A stretch of DNA of 64,000 nt from Impatiens glandulifera (Eukaryota; Streptophyta; Magnoliopsida; Ericales; Balsaminaceae): contig NC_061867.1 in assembly GCF_907164915.1 (NCBI RefSeq), positions 24,714,308 through 24,778,307 of the forward strand. Direction: 5' to 3'. Shown here piece by piece: positions 33,615 to 45,688 of this stretch (position 1 is the stretch's first letter; each line of letters opens with the position of its first letter). The translations under genes were made by a program, and so were the position numbers. The notes below the pieces were generated by a model, which saw only the letters and a list, made by a program, of their open reading frames with translations, did not search any database and was not told the origin of the DNA.

Positions 33615-33769
33615 TTTCAGAAGAAATCCTTGTATAATAGAAGAAATCTCTAGGGTTTCAACGTTGAATATTTGATAATCGCTGGGAGATAAAGAGAGAA
33701 GAATATGAACAGTTTCTTATGAAAATTTAAGAGTGGGATTGTAGCGGGAAATATATGTTTTAATCCTAC

Positions 33770-35061
33770 AAAAATAAGATATAGAAGCGAAGAATTATTT
33801 GCTCTAGATCCTCGTAAATAAAATTCTCATACAAAATTTTAATTATAAAAATAAGTAATTGAAGCGAAGAAATATTCGCTCTAAATCGTATCCTCGTAAA
33901 AAAAAATTCATAAATAATTTTAAATATAAAAATAAGTAATTGAAGCGACGATTTATTCGCTGCATGTAATTTCCCTCAATAAGTGTACTTACATGACAGG
34001 CAAACGGTCTTCTCATGGGAGGGTAGGGGGTTTTACATGAACGTCAAGTTAAAAATAATTGAAGCGAAAATTTATTCGCTTTAAACCGTCTCTTCGTAAA
34101 TTAAAATTTGAAAATTTGAAAATATTAAATTATGTAATTTAAGCGAAGATTTATTCGCTCCAAAACGTCTCCTCTTAAATAAAAATTACAAAAAAATTAT
34201 AAATTAAAATGAAGTAATCGAAGCGAAGATTTATTCGATGCATATTATTTTTAATAAATTTAATTAATATTTAATAATCCAACCCTCGTAAATAAAAATT
34301 TAATAAAAACATAAAAAATAAGAATGAAGTAATTTAAGCGAAGATTTCTTCGATGCATGTCATTTTTAATAAATTGAATTAATATTTAATAAATGGAAAT
34401 ATAAAATTCAAGTTAATTTTGGTCTTTACATACAAGGGTAAGTGTACTTCCATGACAGGCAAACGGTCTTCTCATGGGTGGGTTGGGGGGTTTACATGAA
34501 GGTCAGGTTAAAAATAATTGAAGCGAATAAGTCTTCGCTTTGAATCGTCTCCCCGTAAATAAAAATTTAATAAAAACATAAAAAATAAGAATGAAGTAAT
34601 TTGAGCGAAGATTTCTTCGCTGCATGTCATTTTTAATAAATTGAATTAATATTTAATAAATGGAAATATAAAATTCAAGTTAATTTTGGTCTTTACATAC
34701 AAGGGTAAGTGTACTTCAATGACAGGCAAGCGGTCTTCACATGAGTGGGTTGGGGGGTTTACATGAAGGACAGGGATCCTGGGCAAGGAAATCTTCGCTC
34801 CCTTCGCTTCTCACCCTTCCTTCTCACATGGCGCCCGGAGAGAAGTGATCTTCGCTGGAGAATATGAATATTATATTAATTTCGTACGTTAACTGGCCAT
34901 TCCGTTAACGGCGTCTGGGGTGAACCCGGAATGAAACCCGGATTCCGAATTCTCCCTCTCCCTCTCTTACCCAGATTGATTTATTAATATAATAATAATG
35001 CTGCAATTTGATTGGTCCGCAACAGGGAAACACGAGAATCGGTAGCAGAAGATCCGGATTG
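33770..35061 (-). repeat. Right terminal inverted repeat of the MULE
   Basis: Mirror of the left end: outermost bases pair with 7759-8080, then tandem units with GCGAAGATTTCTTCGCTGCAT, CTTTACATACAAGGGTAAGT and CTTCTCATGGG (near 34010, 34460, 34730). Hairpin cores GCGAAGAAATATTCGC and GCGAAGATTTATTCGC recur inward to about 33785. It is more divergent internally than at the tip. Confidence 0.85.
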
Positions 35062-35070
35062 CATTATCCT

Positions 35071-35554
35071 CTCCTTAAAATTACCAAATTGATCGGAATC
35101 GTTAGCTAGCGTCGTGGCTGGATTATTCGGTTTCTACATTATTGTATATTACCAAACCACCAACGGTAAGCTTGAGGAGAATGCCGTCATGAATGAATTA
35201 GCGTTAAAGGACGGTGGAAGCATGTGCGCCATTAACATGACTATAATGGTTAGGAGAGAAAACCGAGATCGGAAAAGTTCAATCGTCTTCCATTATAGCT
35301 TTCTTAGCCTGAAAATTGACGGCGAGAGCATTACTATGTTGTCGCTTCCGCCGTATGCTCCTATCTCGGGGGCATTGCCAATTCAGGGGTTGGAGCGTGC
35401 GTTTAATCGCGGCATAATGACAATGAAGTTGAAGGGAGAGATCCGGACTTCATGGGATGCTCGGCTTCTTAAGAACAAGCAAACTATAGATTGTACATTT
35501 TCCTTTCTTCTTCCTTCTCATCAATTCATTGGACAGAAATGTTTGTCCAAGTGA
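35071..35554 (+). pseudogene. NDR1/HIN1-like (LEA_2) gene body, split from its promoter
   Basis: After the target duplication the sequence reads LLKITKLIGIV and, one frame over (a shift near 35105), SVVAGLFGFYIIVYYQ, a membrane-spanning segment. From 35114 the frame is open to TGA at 35552. It has NHL/LEA_2-like features: VMNELALKDGG, a beta-rich SIVFHYSFLSLKIDGESITM, LPPYAPISGALPIQGLE (counterpart of the FYQGHKN region), IMTMKLKGEIRTSWDARL, and a Cys-containing end (QTIDCTFSFLL, IGQKC). NHL proteins are membrane-anchored and many act in defence. The promoter and start lie at 7700-7758 across the MULE. Length from the TM segment (about 150 residues) fits the family. The family call is fairly sure, the subfamily is not. 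Confidence 0.65.
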
Positions 35555-37365
35555 ATTCGCTTGTTTGCTTGCTTGTTATCATCTCTATCTATAATATTAT
35601 AAATGTAATTGGTTCAACAACAATTAATAATTTTGCGTTGAAGGAATTTGGTTGCACTAGGAGGGAGAGACTATAATTAAATGTTTATTAATGGGGATTT
35701 CTGTTTGGTATTTAATTTGGTCGTTTATAAAAGAAATAATTTTGTTTTCATTCCAACTATTTTCTTTCTCTCTCTCGGGCGGTCTAGGGTTCCGATTGAT
35801 AAACGTTGTTCGTTCTAGGGTTCCGATTGAGAGAAAGTCACCTCGGGCGATGATTTTTCCAGATCTCGGAATTCATCAATTTCGGACTCATCATCTGAAT
35901 CTTCTAATAGTTTCAATAACATTATTGGCGTTAAATTCGCTGCCCTATGGTAGGTTGGCTTGTTCGGTTATGTTATTGTCGATTTGTTTAGCCGAATCAA
36001 TGAGATTTAGTCAGTAACTCGATAATTTTTTTGTTTTTGTTTTCTTAAAAAGAAAATGTATTAAAAGCTTTGGTAATCTTTAAAAAAAAATAATGAAAAA
36101 TAGTCTCTAGAGTTATGGTAGACAAGTTAACAAAAATATATTAAATCAATGCAATCAAATTAAAAGGATATTTGATGTAACCATGGTTTGAATTTTCACA
36201 ATTTACAAAACTTTTATCATACCTAACCGAATGAAAAATATTATAAAATAAAATTGTTTTGTTTATTTAAAATATTATTTGATAACAAATAATATTAAAA
36301 ATAATAAGAGGAATATAAAAGATATTTAAACACTATTTTTATTCAAAAATTTATTGACTAAATAAATGTATTTTATAATAATCTTCAACAATTTATTTTA
36401 TAAAAAAATTATATATATTTAACTAAACTAATGAATACACAAAATTACCGGTAAAAAAAGACAAAACTAAGTAGTGTTATGTTCTTAATGTCAAATTAAA
36501 TATATATCAGCATTTAACTCATTTAAACATTTTATCCCCTCTCGGCGACGGCCCGACTTAATTTGTTTGTGGGAACTATTTTAATGAATTATTTTTGCCT
36601 AATTCCTACATGACATAATTCATAAATAATCCCCTATATATTCATTATCAGTTTTGATTTAAGTCCTGAATATTTGTATTTTTTAATTTAAGTCCATGAC
36701 ATAATTCATAAATAAGCTCCTATAAATTTTATATCAATTTTTTTTTATCTAAGTCCTGAGAGTTTGTATTCTTTAATTTAAGTCCTCAAATTAAATTGTG
36801 AGAAGAATCTTTCAAAAACAATTTAATTATTTTATAATAGGTCATGATGGTTCATTATTAAAGTTAAAAGACGAACAATTTTTATGTAAAATTTAGGAAA
36901 TCATTAACAATATGTTCATTAGAGGTGAGTTTTTTTACAAAAATTTGTATCCAAATTTTACTTGATTAATCTCCATTCCAGTTTCAAATTTTTCATGTCA
37001 AATTTGCATTGAAAGTAATAATACATTTTTTTAATGTTACAGATTTTTTTGTTAGAGGGTATTTTAATTTGATTGTTGTTTAATATTAATTATATTTGTG
37101 TCATCAATTCATACATATTCTTTTAGATTAATTACATTTAATTTCAAACAAATAAAATTGTGTACATTTAATTTAAAATAATAAAAATAAATCAATTAGC
37201 TTTATAGGAGATGGAAAATAAGTTTAAGACATATATGGTGTTGCAAATTTTGAATATCTTTATCAAAGTCATATAATTGATTGATTGCTTTATTTTTTCT
37301 AATAAAAGAAGATACTTAGCTTAGCCCCTTAGGTCACTCAAATGCCATTGGACAATGGGAAACGT
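35555..37365. other. Intergenic DNA with short direct repeats
   Basis: Downstream of the NHL body. GTTCTAGGGTTCCGATTGA occurs nearly twice (about 35782 and 35814) ahead of a 55-codon frame from ATG 35850 (MIFPDLGIHQFRTHHLNLLI) that resembles a first exon, but no family is recognised. A ~100-bp imperfect direct repeat (AATTCATAAATAA...TAAGTCCTGA) lies at 36610-36790. Otherwise AT-rich and empty. Confidence 0.4.
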
Positions 37366-38445
37366 AGTTAGACGTTGGCGTCTAACTCCTTCAGACAAGT
37401 CTGAAGTGATACGTAGTTAGACGTGTCGTTCTAATAGATATGTAGTTAGACGTTACAGTCTAACTTCATTAGACGTTACAGTCTAACTCCATTAGACGTT
37501 ATAGTCTAACTTCATTAGACTTGGCAGTCTAATGGAACTCGCTATTAGACGTTGACATTTAACTCCCTTGGACTTGGCAGTCTAATAGAGCACGTCTAAT
37601 GCCTCGCTTCAGTAGCCGTTTAAAGTCAGCATACGTCTACCCACGATCAACTAGTTGTACGCTACTCCTGCTCCATTATTCCTTGCAGTCCAGTATGCCA
37701 GTTATTTGCATCAAATGAATGAACGCCACGTACGCGAATATTCTTTCCACTTCTTGTTCAGTACAGGACAATTCCAGAAGAATGTCCGACGCACTACCGT
37801 TCAGTACGACCACGATCCATGAGCAAAGAGTTTGTTATACTCTTGTATTATGGGGGCTTTCCAATGGATGCTTGTCACGTGTCCATGATGAAAATTCGAC
37901 CGTTAGCGTCCTTCTACTACAAATAGATGCTCAAGGACAACGGCCAAATCACCGGTTACTTTGCTCATTTCTACAATCTTACAAGCTTACTCTTGCACTT
38001 ACTAATATCTATCATCTTCCAAGTTCAAGAGAGAAAGAATCAAAAACTGTCTAGCTGAGTGAATATTGTTCTTAATATTGTAAGTTGAACAGAAGGTGTT
38101 TTGTTCAATAGAGTGTTTAGTTAGATCAATAAATTGTATTTTATTCAAAGAAGTATATAGTGAAATCCTTCTAGTTGCTGGAAGAATGGGTAACGCAGGA
38201 GAGTTTGCTTCGAACATCCATAAACAACTTGTTGTGTTCTTTACCTTTTGTCTTTCATCTCTCATTAGTTCAAAGCATTAAACCTAAACAAATAGTTCCG
38301 CACTTGAATCGTTTCAAGAGTTTGTGAAGGTTTGCGAAGAATATAAAGTTATATTAATCCTTAATAGGATTTATATCAGACCGTTTATCATAAGTTTCTT
38401 ACAATAATCAGACCCCTGTTTCTATTGGTTGCACCGATCCTTTCA
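37366..38445 (+). repeat. Truncated 5' LTR of the second Sirevirus
   Basis: Begins within the repeat-rich zone (AATGGGAAACGTAGTTAGAC, matching 42910-42930) and runs to CCGATCCTTTCA. It includes CACGTGTCCATGA near 37876. The outer part and the 29-bp array are missing. The open frame at 37719-38054 is chance. Confidence 0.8.
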
Positions 38446-38499
38446 AGTGGTATTAGATCCCCAATTCAAAAGGATTATTTATCTGATCAAGTGGCTGAT

Positions 38500-40235
38500 C
38501 CGGTTGAGAATCAACTAGACGTCCAAACCTCTGTTCAATAGGCTGTTGACAGTTCGGACGTCGCAGGATCATTTGTTTAGACATCTAATCCTTTAGGAAC
38601 AAACTTCAGATGGAACAGAAATCATCCACCAGAATCGATTATTGGTAATCCTAACTCTCCTCGTAGGACAAGACATCAATTGTTGGATGAAATGGCTAAT
38701 TCTGTCTTTATTTCTCAAATTGAGCCTAAGAAAATTGGTGAAGTAGTGCTAGATCCATATTGGATCAATGTCATACAAGAGGAGTTAAACCAATTTGTGA
38801 GAAATAAAGTGTGACATCTAACTCTATGACCAACTGATCAATCGGTCATTGGAACCAGATGGGTTCTTAGAAACAAGCTCAGTGAAGATGGTCTAGTTGT
38901 AAGAAACAAGGCCCGGTTGGTTGCCCAAGGATATAGACAGGAGGAAGACATTGACTTTGATGAGTCATTTGCACCTATAGTTAGACTTGAGGCAATCAGA
39001 ATCTTCCTAACTTATGCATCTTTTAAGAATTTCAAAGTTTTTCAAATGGATGTAAAAAGTGCATTTTTAAATGGCAAGTTAAATGAAGATGTTTATGTTG
39101 AACAACCTCTTGATTTTCTAGATCATGTATTTAAACTTGACAAAGCTTTATATGGTTTGAAACAAGCTCCAAGAGATTGGTATGACACGGTGACTAAATT
39201 CTTATTTGATCATGATTTTATTATTGGCTCAGTTGATAAAACATTGTTTAGATTTGTTAAAAATTCTCACATTCTACTAGTTCAAGTATATTTTGATGAT
39301 ATTATATTCGGGTCAACTAACCCCAAATTGTGTGAGAAATTTGATAAGCTGATGTAGGACAGGTTTGAGATGAGCATGATGGGAGAATTAACCTTCTTCC
39401 TCGGCCTTCAAGTTCGTCAACTTTAAATAGGGACCCTCATCAACCAAGCCAAATACACTAAGGAATTGTTAAAGAAGTTTGGAATGGAGAGATTCTCGGA
39501 TACAGCCACTCCAATGAGCTCTTCCATCAAGCTAAACAAAGTTGAAGATGGACAAAGTGTAAACATCACTGCCTACAAAGGACTCATCGACTCTTTGCTC
39601 TATATGGTTGCTAGTCGGCTAGACATTCAGTTTGTTGTCGGTGTCTGTGGAAGATTCTGAGCTAATCCTAAACTTTATCATTTTATTGCTACTAAGCGTA
39701 TTTTAAAATATCTTAAGGAGACTTAAAATGTGGGATTATGGTATCCAAAGGATTCCAGTTTCAATTTAACGAGTTTTTTAGATGCAGATTATGCATGTTG
39801 TAAAATTGATCAAAAAAACACCAGTGGAACTTGTCAGTTTCTTGGTGATCGTTTGATCTCTTGGTTCAGCAAGAAGTAGACGTCTGTTGCTACGTCTACA
39901 GCTAAAGCCGAATATCTTGCAGTAGGAAGTTGCTCCTCTCAGCTCTTGTGGATTCAACAACAACTGAGGGATTATGGAATTGAAGTAGAGGAATCTCCTA
40001 TTTTCTGCGACAACACAAGTGCAATTGCAAACACCTATAATCCAGTTCTGCACTCTCGGACAAAGAACATCGAAATCAAACATCATTTCATCCGAGAGCA
40101 TGTCAGTTAGAAGCATATTTGCCTTGAATATGCCCTACAGATCAACAAATGGCAGACATTTTCATGAAGCCACTACCCGAGACTAAATTTTCTCACTTTA
40201 GAAATATTTTAGGGCTTGTTGATCTTGACTAACTT
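38500..40235 (+). pseudogene. pol: Reverse transcriptase-RNase H relic of the second Sirevirus
   Basis: Matches the pol segment 23250-24922 in order: [27 protein letters not shown], the open piece 38917-39357 ([34 protein letters not shown]), then the catalytic box as [10 protein letters not shown], with Phe at a position that is Val in the other copy. RNase H follows ([25 protein letters not shown]). At least six stop codons occur, for example at 39355, 39424 and 39658. Reverse transcription by this copy is not possible. Confidence 0.9.
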
Positions 40236-41074
40236 ACTTGAACTGATAAATGCATAAATTAAGGGGGGACATATTGTTTAAATGTAACTAGACAGACTTG
40301 TGTAGACACAGGTCTCAATTTGTCAAATGGATTAGTAGTCTAAGGAATGCATTTACTTAGACGTATACTTACTTAAGCAGTCTATGTTTCCAGGTTGGAA
40401 TGTCTTGGTTTAAAATCTACGCGGTTAGACATTTGAAGTCTAATAGACGTTTAGACGTTTATAAGACTGATGTAAATAGACGATAATGTCTAACCAGACA
40501 CACGTCTAGCATGTGCTATTCATACATAATTAAATGCCTGAAATCTAATAGACTTTTGGTCTTCTAGAAGACATACGTGACTAGACGTCGACGTCTAATA
40601 GTCGCTTATCCAATTTAGATGCATCTAATGTAGATAGTAAGTTGAAACGTCTAACTACGTGTGTACTTGGACTATTCATCCTCAGTCTAGTGGGGCAGCT
40701 GTCCACTACTACATTAAATGTTTATGTACTATTCCCGCCAAAAATCAAAAAGTCATTTCTTCAATAACTTGAAGACATGTGTCTTTCAATGTTAAAAGAA
40801 TGACTAAAATCTCTGATGTCCCTTTACTGCACGAATTGAATTAATAGCCAATTTTCATGATAAATCTTAAATGATACATCTCTTGGGAACATGTCTTCAT
40901 GTTTTTGACGGTTCATATAATCATTACGTTTAATGATCAAACGTCAGTTTTCTTGTATAAAATTACAGTTATATTCAAGGGCTGGAATATCTATCTTAGT
41001 GCTCTCTCTCTAAGAAATCCTATCGTGTCTATTCTGAATCCCTAAGTTCTTCTTTCAACTTATAGAAATTAGTT
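40236..41074 (+). other. Spacer between pol relic and 3' gene of the second Sirevirus
   Basis: Contains scattered TAGACGT/GTCTAAT words like those in the LTR array. A TATA-like TTGTATAAAATT near 40953 is followed by a CTCTCTCTCTAAG leader at about 41002. This repeats the promoter layout seen ahead of genes A-C. Confidence 0.5.
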
Positions 41075-41833
41075 CCTTAGCACCATCCACTCTTCAGATA
41101 GACTTTAATTCAGTGTCTACCGTAATCATTCTTGAAATGGTTACGATGTTCGAATCCTTAAAATCTTCGGGTCTTGAAAATTTTCTCAAGGCTCCTGTCA
41201 TCATGTACGAACCTGAGGTTCGTGAGTTCTTCAAGAATGGAGGTTTATACGACAATAGGATTTTTGTAGCCAAGATTTTTTATCACATTGCCTCCTTCAT
41301 TAAGAGTCCTTCGCTCGCTTCTTCAACCTTCCTACAGAGGGACTTTCTAAGTTCCCAACATCCTCCAAGGAAGTCTTATCCAAAATGAGGCTTGCCTTTT
41401 TGACACCTATCATGATGGGATTCTTGTTCCTATCGAAACTCATGGATTGAAATCCGCTCTGAGAGTTGAGTTTTCTCTACTCAACGATATAATTTCCATG
41501 TCCCTCTTAGCAAAGGGATTCTCCAATATTTACTCGAAGATGGTCTTCGAGATGGTGATTGTTATCACTAAGGGGACAACAATCAACTGGTCGATGATCA
41601 TTTTTAGAAACTTGATGGTTATGCTCTCTCCTGAAAGGAAAACGCCTGGGTATGCTGCCCCGTTCAGCATGCTGCTTCCTACTCTTCTCTCAAATGTTAG
41701 GGGACTTGGGATCCTCATCAAATCTTCCAAAGTCTTGACCTACCAAAAGGTTCTTTACTACGATATTATAGTTCAAAGGATTAAGCTCAAAAATAGTAAT
41801 CGAGAGATCCTCTTGGCTGCAAGGGGACATTAG
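41075..41833 (+). pseudogene. 3' gene of the second Sirevirus, homologue of genes A-C
   Basis: Pieces in two or more frames give the shared domain: SLKSSGLENFLKAPVIMY and EPEVREFFKNGG (41131-41240), a LPTEGLSKFP-like stretch near 41330, LKSALRVEFSLLNDIISMSL, VFEMVIVITKGTTINWSMII and GYAAPFSMLLPT (41447-41690). Frame changes near 41270-41440 show decay. Only one copy is present here, against three in the element at 18443. Confidence 0.8.
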
Positions 41834-42069
41834 GAATCCTTTTCCCGATAATGTTAAAAAGGGGGAAGTAAAAGAAGTTGGCATTAGGCCCAAAGGAACT
41901 AAGGATAGAAAGAGATAAGAAAAGAGCTCAATCTTTTTGTTCTTGGAAATTTTCGATTATGTTGTTTATATCCCTAAATATTTTGAATGAATATATGATA
42001 TTGTGTTACTACTTTGCTGCTTATCGATTGTGTCTATTCTCTTCAATCTTTTATTTAAGTTTTAACGTC

Positions 42070-42150
42070 ATCAAAAAGGGAAAGTGTTTTGAACTAAATG
42101 AACTCATCTGGTTTTGATCATTTAGCTTAAATAATCAAAAAAGGGGAAAT
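42070..42150 (+). promoter_or_regulatory. Polypurine tracts of the second Sirevirus
   Basis: AAAAAGGGAAAGTG at about 42074 and AAAAAAGGGGAAAT at 42137-42150, the latter directly before the LTR. Two copies again, as in the other Sirevirus. Confidence 0.7.
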
Positions 42151-42349
42151 TATTAGGTCAAATTATTTTGATTGAAATAATTAAGAGAATAAGTCTATTC
42201 TATGCCAACTTTATTTTGATTACATGTGATTAAAACTTAATTATGATTAAATAAATGAAGTTAAGTCGTCTAATCGTTTATATGCATGTGCATTAGAATT
42301 GGCTAACTTAGACGTGGTCTAAGTAAGCTAATTAGACGTGATTCTAGTT

Positions 42350-42900
42350 AGACATGTTAGTCTAACAGATACGTAGTTAGACGTGCAAGTCTAACAGATA
42401 CATAGTTAGACGTGCTAGTCTAACAGATACGTAGTTAGACGTGCTAGTCTAACAGATACGTAGTTAGACGTGCAAGTCTAACAGATACGTAGTTAGACGT
42501 GTTAGTCTAACAGATATGTAATTAAACGTGCAAGTCTAACAGATACGTAGTTAAACATGCTAGTCTAACAGATACATAGTTAGATGTGTTAGTCTAACAG
42601 ATACGTAGTTAGATGTGTTAGTCTAGCAGATACGTAATTAGACGTGCAAGTCTAACAGATACGTAGTTAGACGTGCAAGTCTAATAGATACGTAGTTAGA
42701 CGTGCAAGTCTAACAAATACATAGTTAGACGTGCTAGTCTAATAAATACGTAGTTCGACGTGCAGGTCTAATAGATACGTAGTTAGACGCGCAAGTTTAA
42801 CACATATGTAGTTAGACGTGCTAGTCTAACAGATACGTAGTTATACGTGCAAGTTTAATAGATACGTAGTTAGACGTTGCAGTCTAACTCTATTAGATGC
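42350..42900 (+). repeat. 29-bp tandem hairpin array in the LTR
   Basis: About 19 copies, spaced 29 bases, of GATACGTAGTTAGACGTGCA plus AGTCTAACA. Each holds the inverted pair GTTAGAC/GTCTAAC around a 6-base loop, and in most copies a TACGTA palindrome. Some copies have lost one arm by substitution. Confidence 0.95.
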
Positions 42901-42910
42901 AGTAGTCTAA

Positions 42911-43330
42911 TGGGAAACGTAGATAGAAATTGGCGTCTAACTCCTTCAGACAAGTATAAAGTGATACGTAGTTAAACGTGTCAGTCTAACAGATACGTAG
43001 TTAAACGTTGTAGTCTAACTCCATTGGGCGCGATAGTCTAATGGGAAACGTAGTTATACGTTGGCGTCTAACTACTTTAGACAAGTCTGAAGTTATACGT
43101 AGTTAGACGTGTTGGTCTAACAGATACGTAGTTGGACGCTACAGTCTAACTCCATTAGACGCGGTAGTCTAATGGGAAACGTAGTTAGACGTTGACGTCT
43201 AACTCCTTTAGACAAGTCTGAAGTGATACGTAGTGAGACGTGCCGGTTTAATAGATACGTAGTTATACGTTACAGTCTAACTCTATTAGACGTTGTAGTC
43301 TAATGGGATGCGAAATTAGACGTTGTAGTC
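42911..43330 (+). repeat. ~131-bp tandem units in the LTR
   Basis: TGGGAAACGTAG starts near 42911, 43042 and 43173. Each unit contains TTGGCGTCTAACTCC, GACAAGTCTGAAGTGATAC and two hairpin cores of the 29-bp type, so this is a higher-order repeat grown from the same motif. Confidence 0.85.
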
Positions 43331-44266
43331 TAACTCCATTAGACTTGGCAGTCTAATGGAACTCGTTGTTAAACGTTGGCGTCTAACTCCCTTGGACTTG
43401 GCATTCTAATGGAGCACGTCAATGCCTCGCTTCAGTAGCCATTTGAAGTCAGCATACGTCTACCCACGATCAACTAATTGTACGCTACTCCTACTCCACT
43501 CTTCCTTGCAGTCCAGTACGCCATCTATTTGCATCAAATTAATGAACGTCACGTACATGAATATTCTTTCCACTTCTTGTACAATAAAGGACAATTCCAA
43601 AAGGATATACGTCTCACTACCGTTCAGTACGGCCACGATCCATGAGCATAGAGTCTGATGTACTCTTGTACTATGGGCGCTTTCCAATGGATTCTTGTCA
43701 CGTGCCCATGAAGAAGATTCGACCGTTGGTGTCCTTCTATTACAAATAGATGCTCAAGGACAACGGCCGAATCACCGGTTACTTTGCTCATTTCTTCAAT
43801 CTTACAAGCTTACTCTTGCACTTATTGATATCTATCATCTTCCAAGTTCAAGAGAAAAAGAATTAAAAACTATCTAGCTGAGTGAATATTGTTCTTAATA
43901 TTGTAAGTTGAACAGAGGGTGTTCTGTTCAACAGAGTGTTTATCTAGATCAGTAAATTGTATTTGATTCAAAGAAGTATATAATGAAATCCTTCCGGTTG
44001 TTGGAAGAAGGGTGACGTAGGAGAGTTTGCTCTGAACATCCATAAACAACTTATTTTGTTCTTTACCTTCTTTCTTTCATCTCTCATTGGTTCAAAGCTT
44101 CAAACATAAACAAACAGTTCCGCACTTGAATCGTTTCAAGAGTTTGTGAAGGTTTGTGAAGAATAGAAAATGATATTAATCCCTAACAGGATTTATATCA
44201 ATCCGTTTATCAAAAGTTACTAACAATAGTCAGACCCCCGTCTTTATTGGTAGCACTGATCCTTTC

Positions 44267-45628
44267 ATGATGATATGTTTTTAAGGTTTATGATTTGCAA
44301 AACATTGGGTAACCCATTATATGCGATATAGTGGATGACTTAAACGACCTAAAGGTCCCGGAGTTTTACTCTTGTCGAAGATGTTTACCACGCTAAAGTT
44401 TCATGTGTAGTTGTACATCGAGAGGAGCATAATTGAGCATAGAGAAGTTGTTACCAAGAAGGTGACAATGTTGATGATATGATAAAAGTTCCTAGATTTG
44501 GGAGCCATGAGACTTTGCTTGTTGACTTAAACCTTATCTTTTGGTGTATAATTTGATATTAAGAAATAAGTCAAATTATATTTTATTATTATTTTATATA
44601 AAACAAATTAATTAAATAATTATATATAATTAAATAAAACTATATAAATAAGGAAATAAGAAAATAATAATATGTTAAAAAAAAAGTAAAAAAAAATATT
44701 TAAAAGTAAATGAGATTGAAAATTTTTTGGATTATAAATTTTAATATTATTTACAGTCTTTATTCAATTAGATTCATGGCACGTCCAATAAAGTTAATAG
44801 TCAATACTCAAATTAGAAAATAGTAAATTTAATATTTTATTATAATATATATTTTTTATTTTATTAAAAATAAAAAATCCTATTGAAAAATAAATTATTT
44901 AATTATTTATTTTAATTGAATTTGAAAAATATATATATTAATAAAAACTTACAAAAATTAATATTTAATTATGTTTTCAGCCACTTATTTATTTATATTA
45001 TTTATATTTTTAATAATATTTAATAATTAATATTATATATATTTATATAATTTAAAATAAATTATATAAATATCATTTTTATAAGTTTTTATTGATATGA
45101 ATTTTAAATTTAATTAAAATAATTAATTAATTAAGCATTTTATTAGTATATATATTTTTTATTCTTACATTTTTTCATAAATAATTAAATAAAATCTTCT
45201 CTACTTTTTATATATATTAAGCATTTTATTAGTATATATATTTTTTATTCTTACATTTTTTCATAAATAATTAAATAAAATCTTCTCTACTTTTTATATT
45301 CTTTATATATTATTTTATATTATTTATTTTAAAAGTTTATAAAATTAAATATAAATTTTTTTTATAATTAAAAAAATATAATATTATAATAAAGTTGTAA
45401 AATCTAGCTTACATTATTTATTTATTTATATATATATATTTATATATATATATAATATTTTGATTATTATGGGTTATCTAAAAAAAATATAATTATATTT
45501 TTTTAAATATTATTATATGGTTTCAACTAACAAATAAAAATAATCAAGAAAACCTATACATATAATAAATGTATATATATGTATAAATTTATATGTGACA
45601 TTGTATTTGTGTATAATAAATGAAGAAG

Positions 45629-45688
<60 letters not shown>

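Larger units (their letters stand above)
7759..35061. mobile_element. Giant composite Mutator-like element (Ulp1-MULE) with nested Sirevirus
   Basis: The left end CGATCCGGATCTTCTGCTAC and the reverse-complemented right end CAATCCGGATCTTCTGCTAC match in 19 of 20 bases. They are followed by over 1 kb of inverted homology. The 9-bp sequence CATTATCCT lies immediately outside both ends (7750-7758, 35062-35070). Contents in order: BRCT capture (+), FAR1/MULE transposase (+), repeat array, Ulp1-like protease (-). The Sirevirus 18443-32559 is a later insertion; without it the element is about 13.2 kb. Transposase and protease both carry stops, so mobility would need help in trans. MULEs carrying Ulp1 genes are known in plants; a BRCT passenger is not one I know. 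Confidence 0.88.
37366..44266 (+). mobile_element. Second Sirevirus, internally deleted
   Basis: A partial 5' LTR (37366-38445) is followed by a primer-site-like TGGTATTAGATCC, then directly by reverse transcriptase-RNase H sequence (gag, protease and integrase missing). Next are one 3' gene of the A/B/C type, polypurine tracts, and a 2.1-kb 3' LTR (42151-44266). Both LTR ends share CGCACTTGAATCGTTTCAAG, ACATCCATAAACAAC and the terminus CCTTTCA. The LTRs differ in length because of repeat arrays in the 3' copy. Coding parts carry many stops, so this is an older relic than 18443-32559. Confidence 0.85.
42151..44266 (+). repeat. 3' LTR of the second Sirevirus
   Basis: Starts TATTAGGTCAAATTATTTTG (a TG start would be expected; the second base appears mutated) and ends GATCCTTTCA. 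It contains the 29-bp array, three ~131-bp units, CACGTG near 43699 and the ATCCATAAACAAC block shared with the 5' copy. The open frames at 43422-43877 have no family resemblance. Confidence 0.85.

Noticed and set aside
37719..38281. Frames beginning MNATYANILSTSCSV and on the opposite strand
   Set aside because: They lie within the second Sirevirus LTR; a diverged, broken version occurs at 43536-43660 in the other LTR, so there is no protein constraint.
45632..45685. Long (TA)n as a replication origin or matrix attachment site
   Set aside because: Simple microsatellites like this occur several times in the window; nothing else supports such a role.
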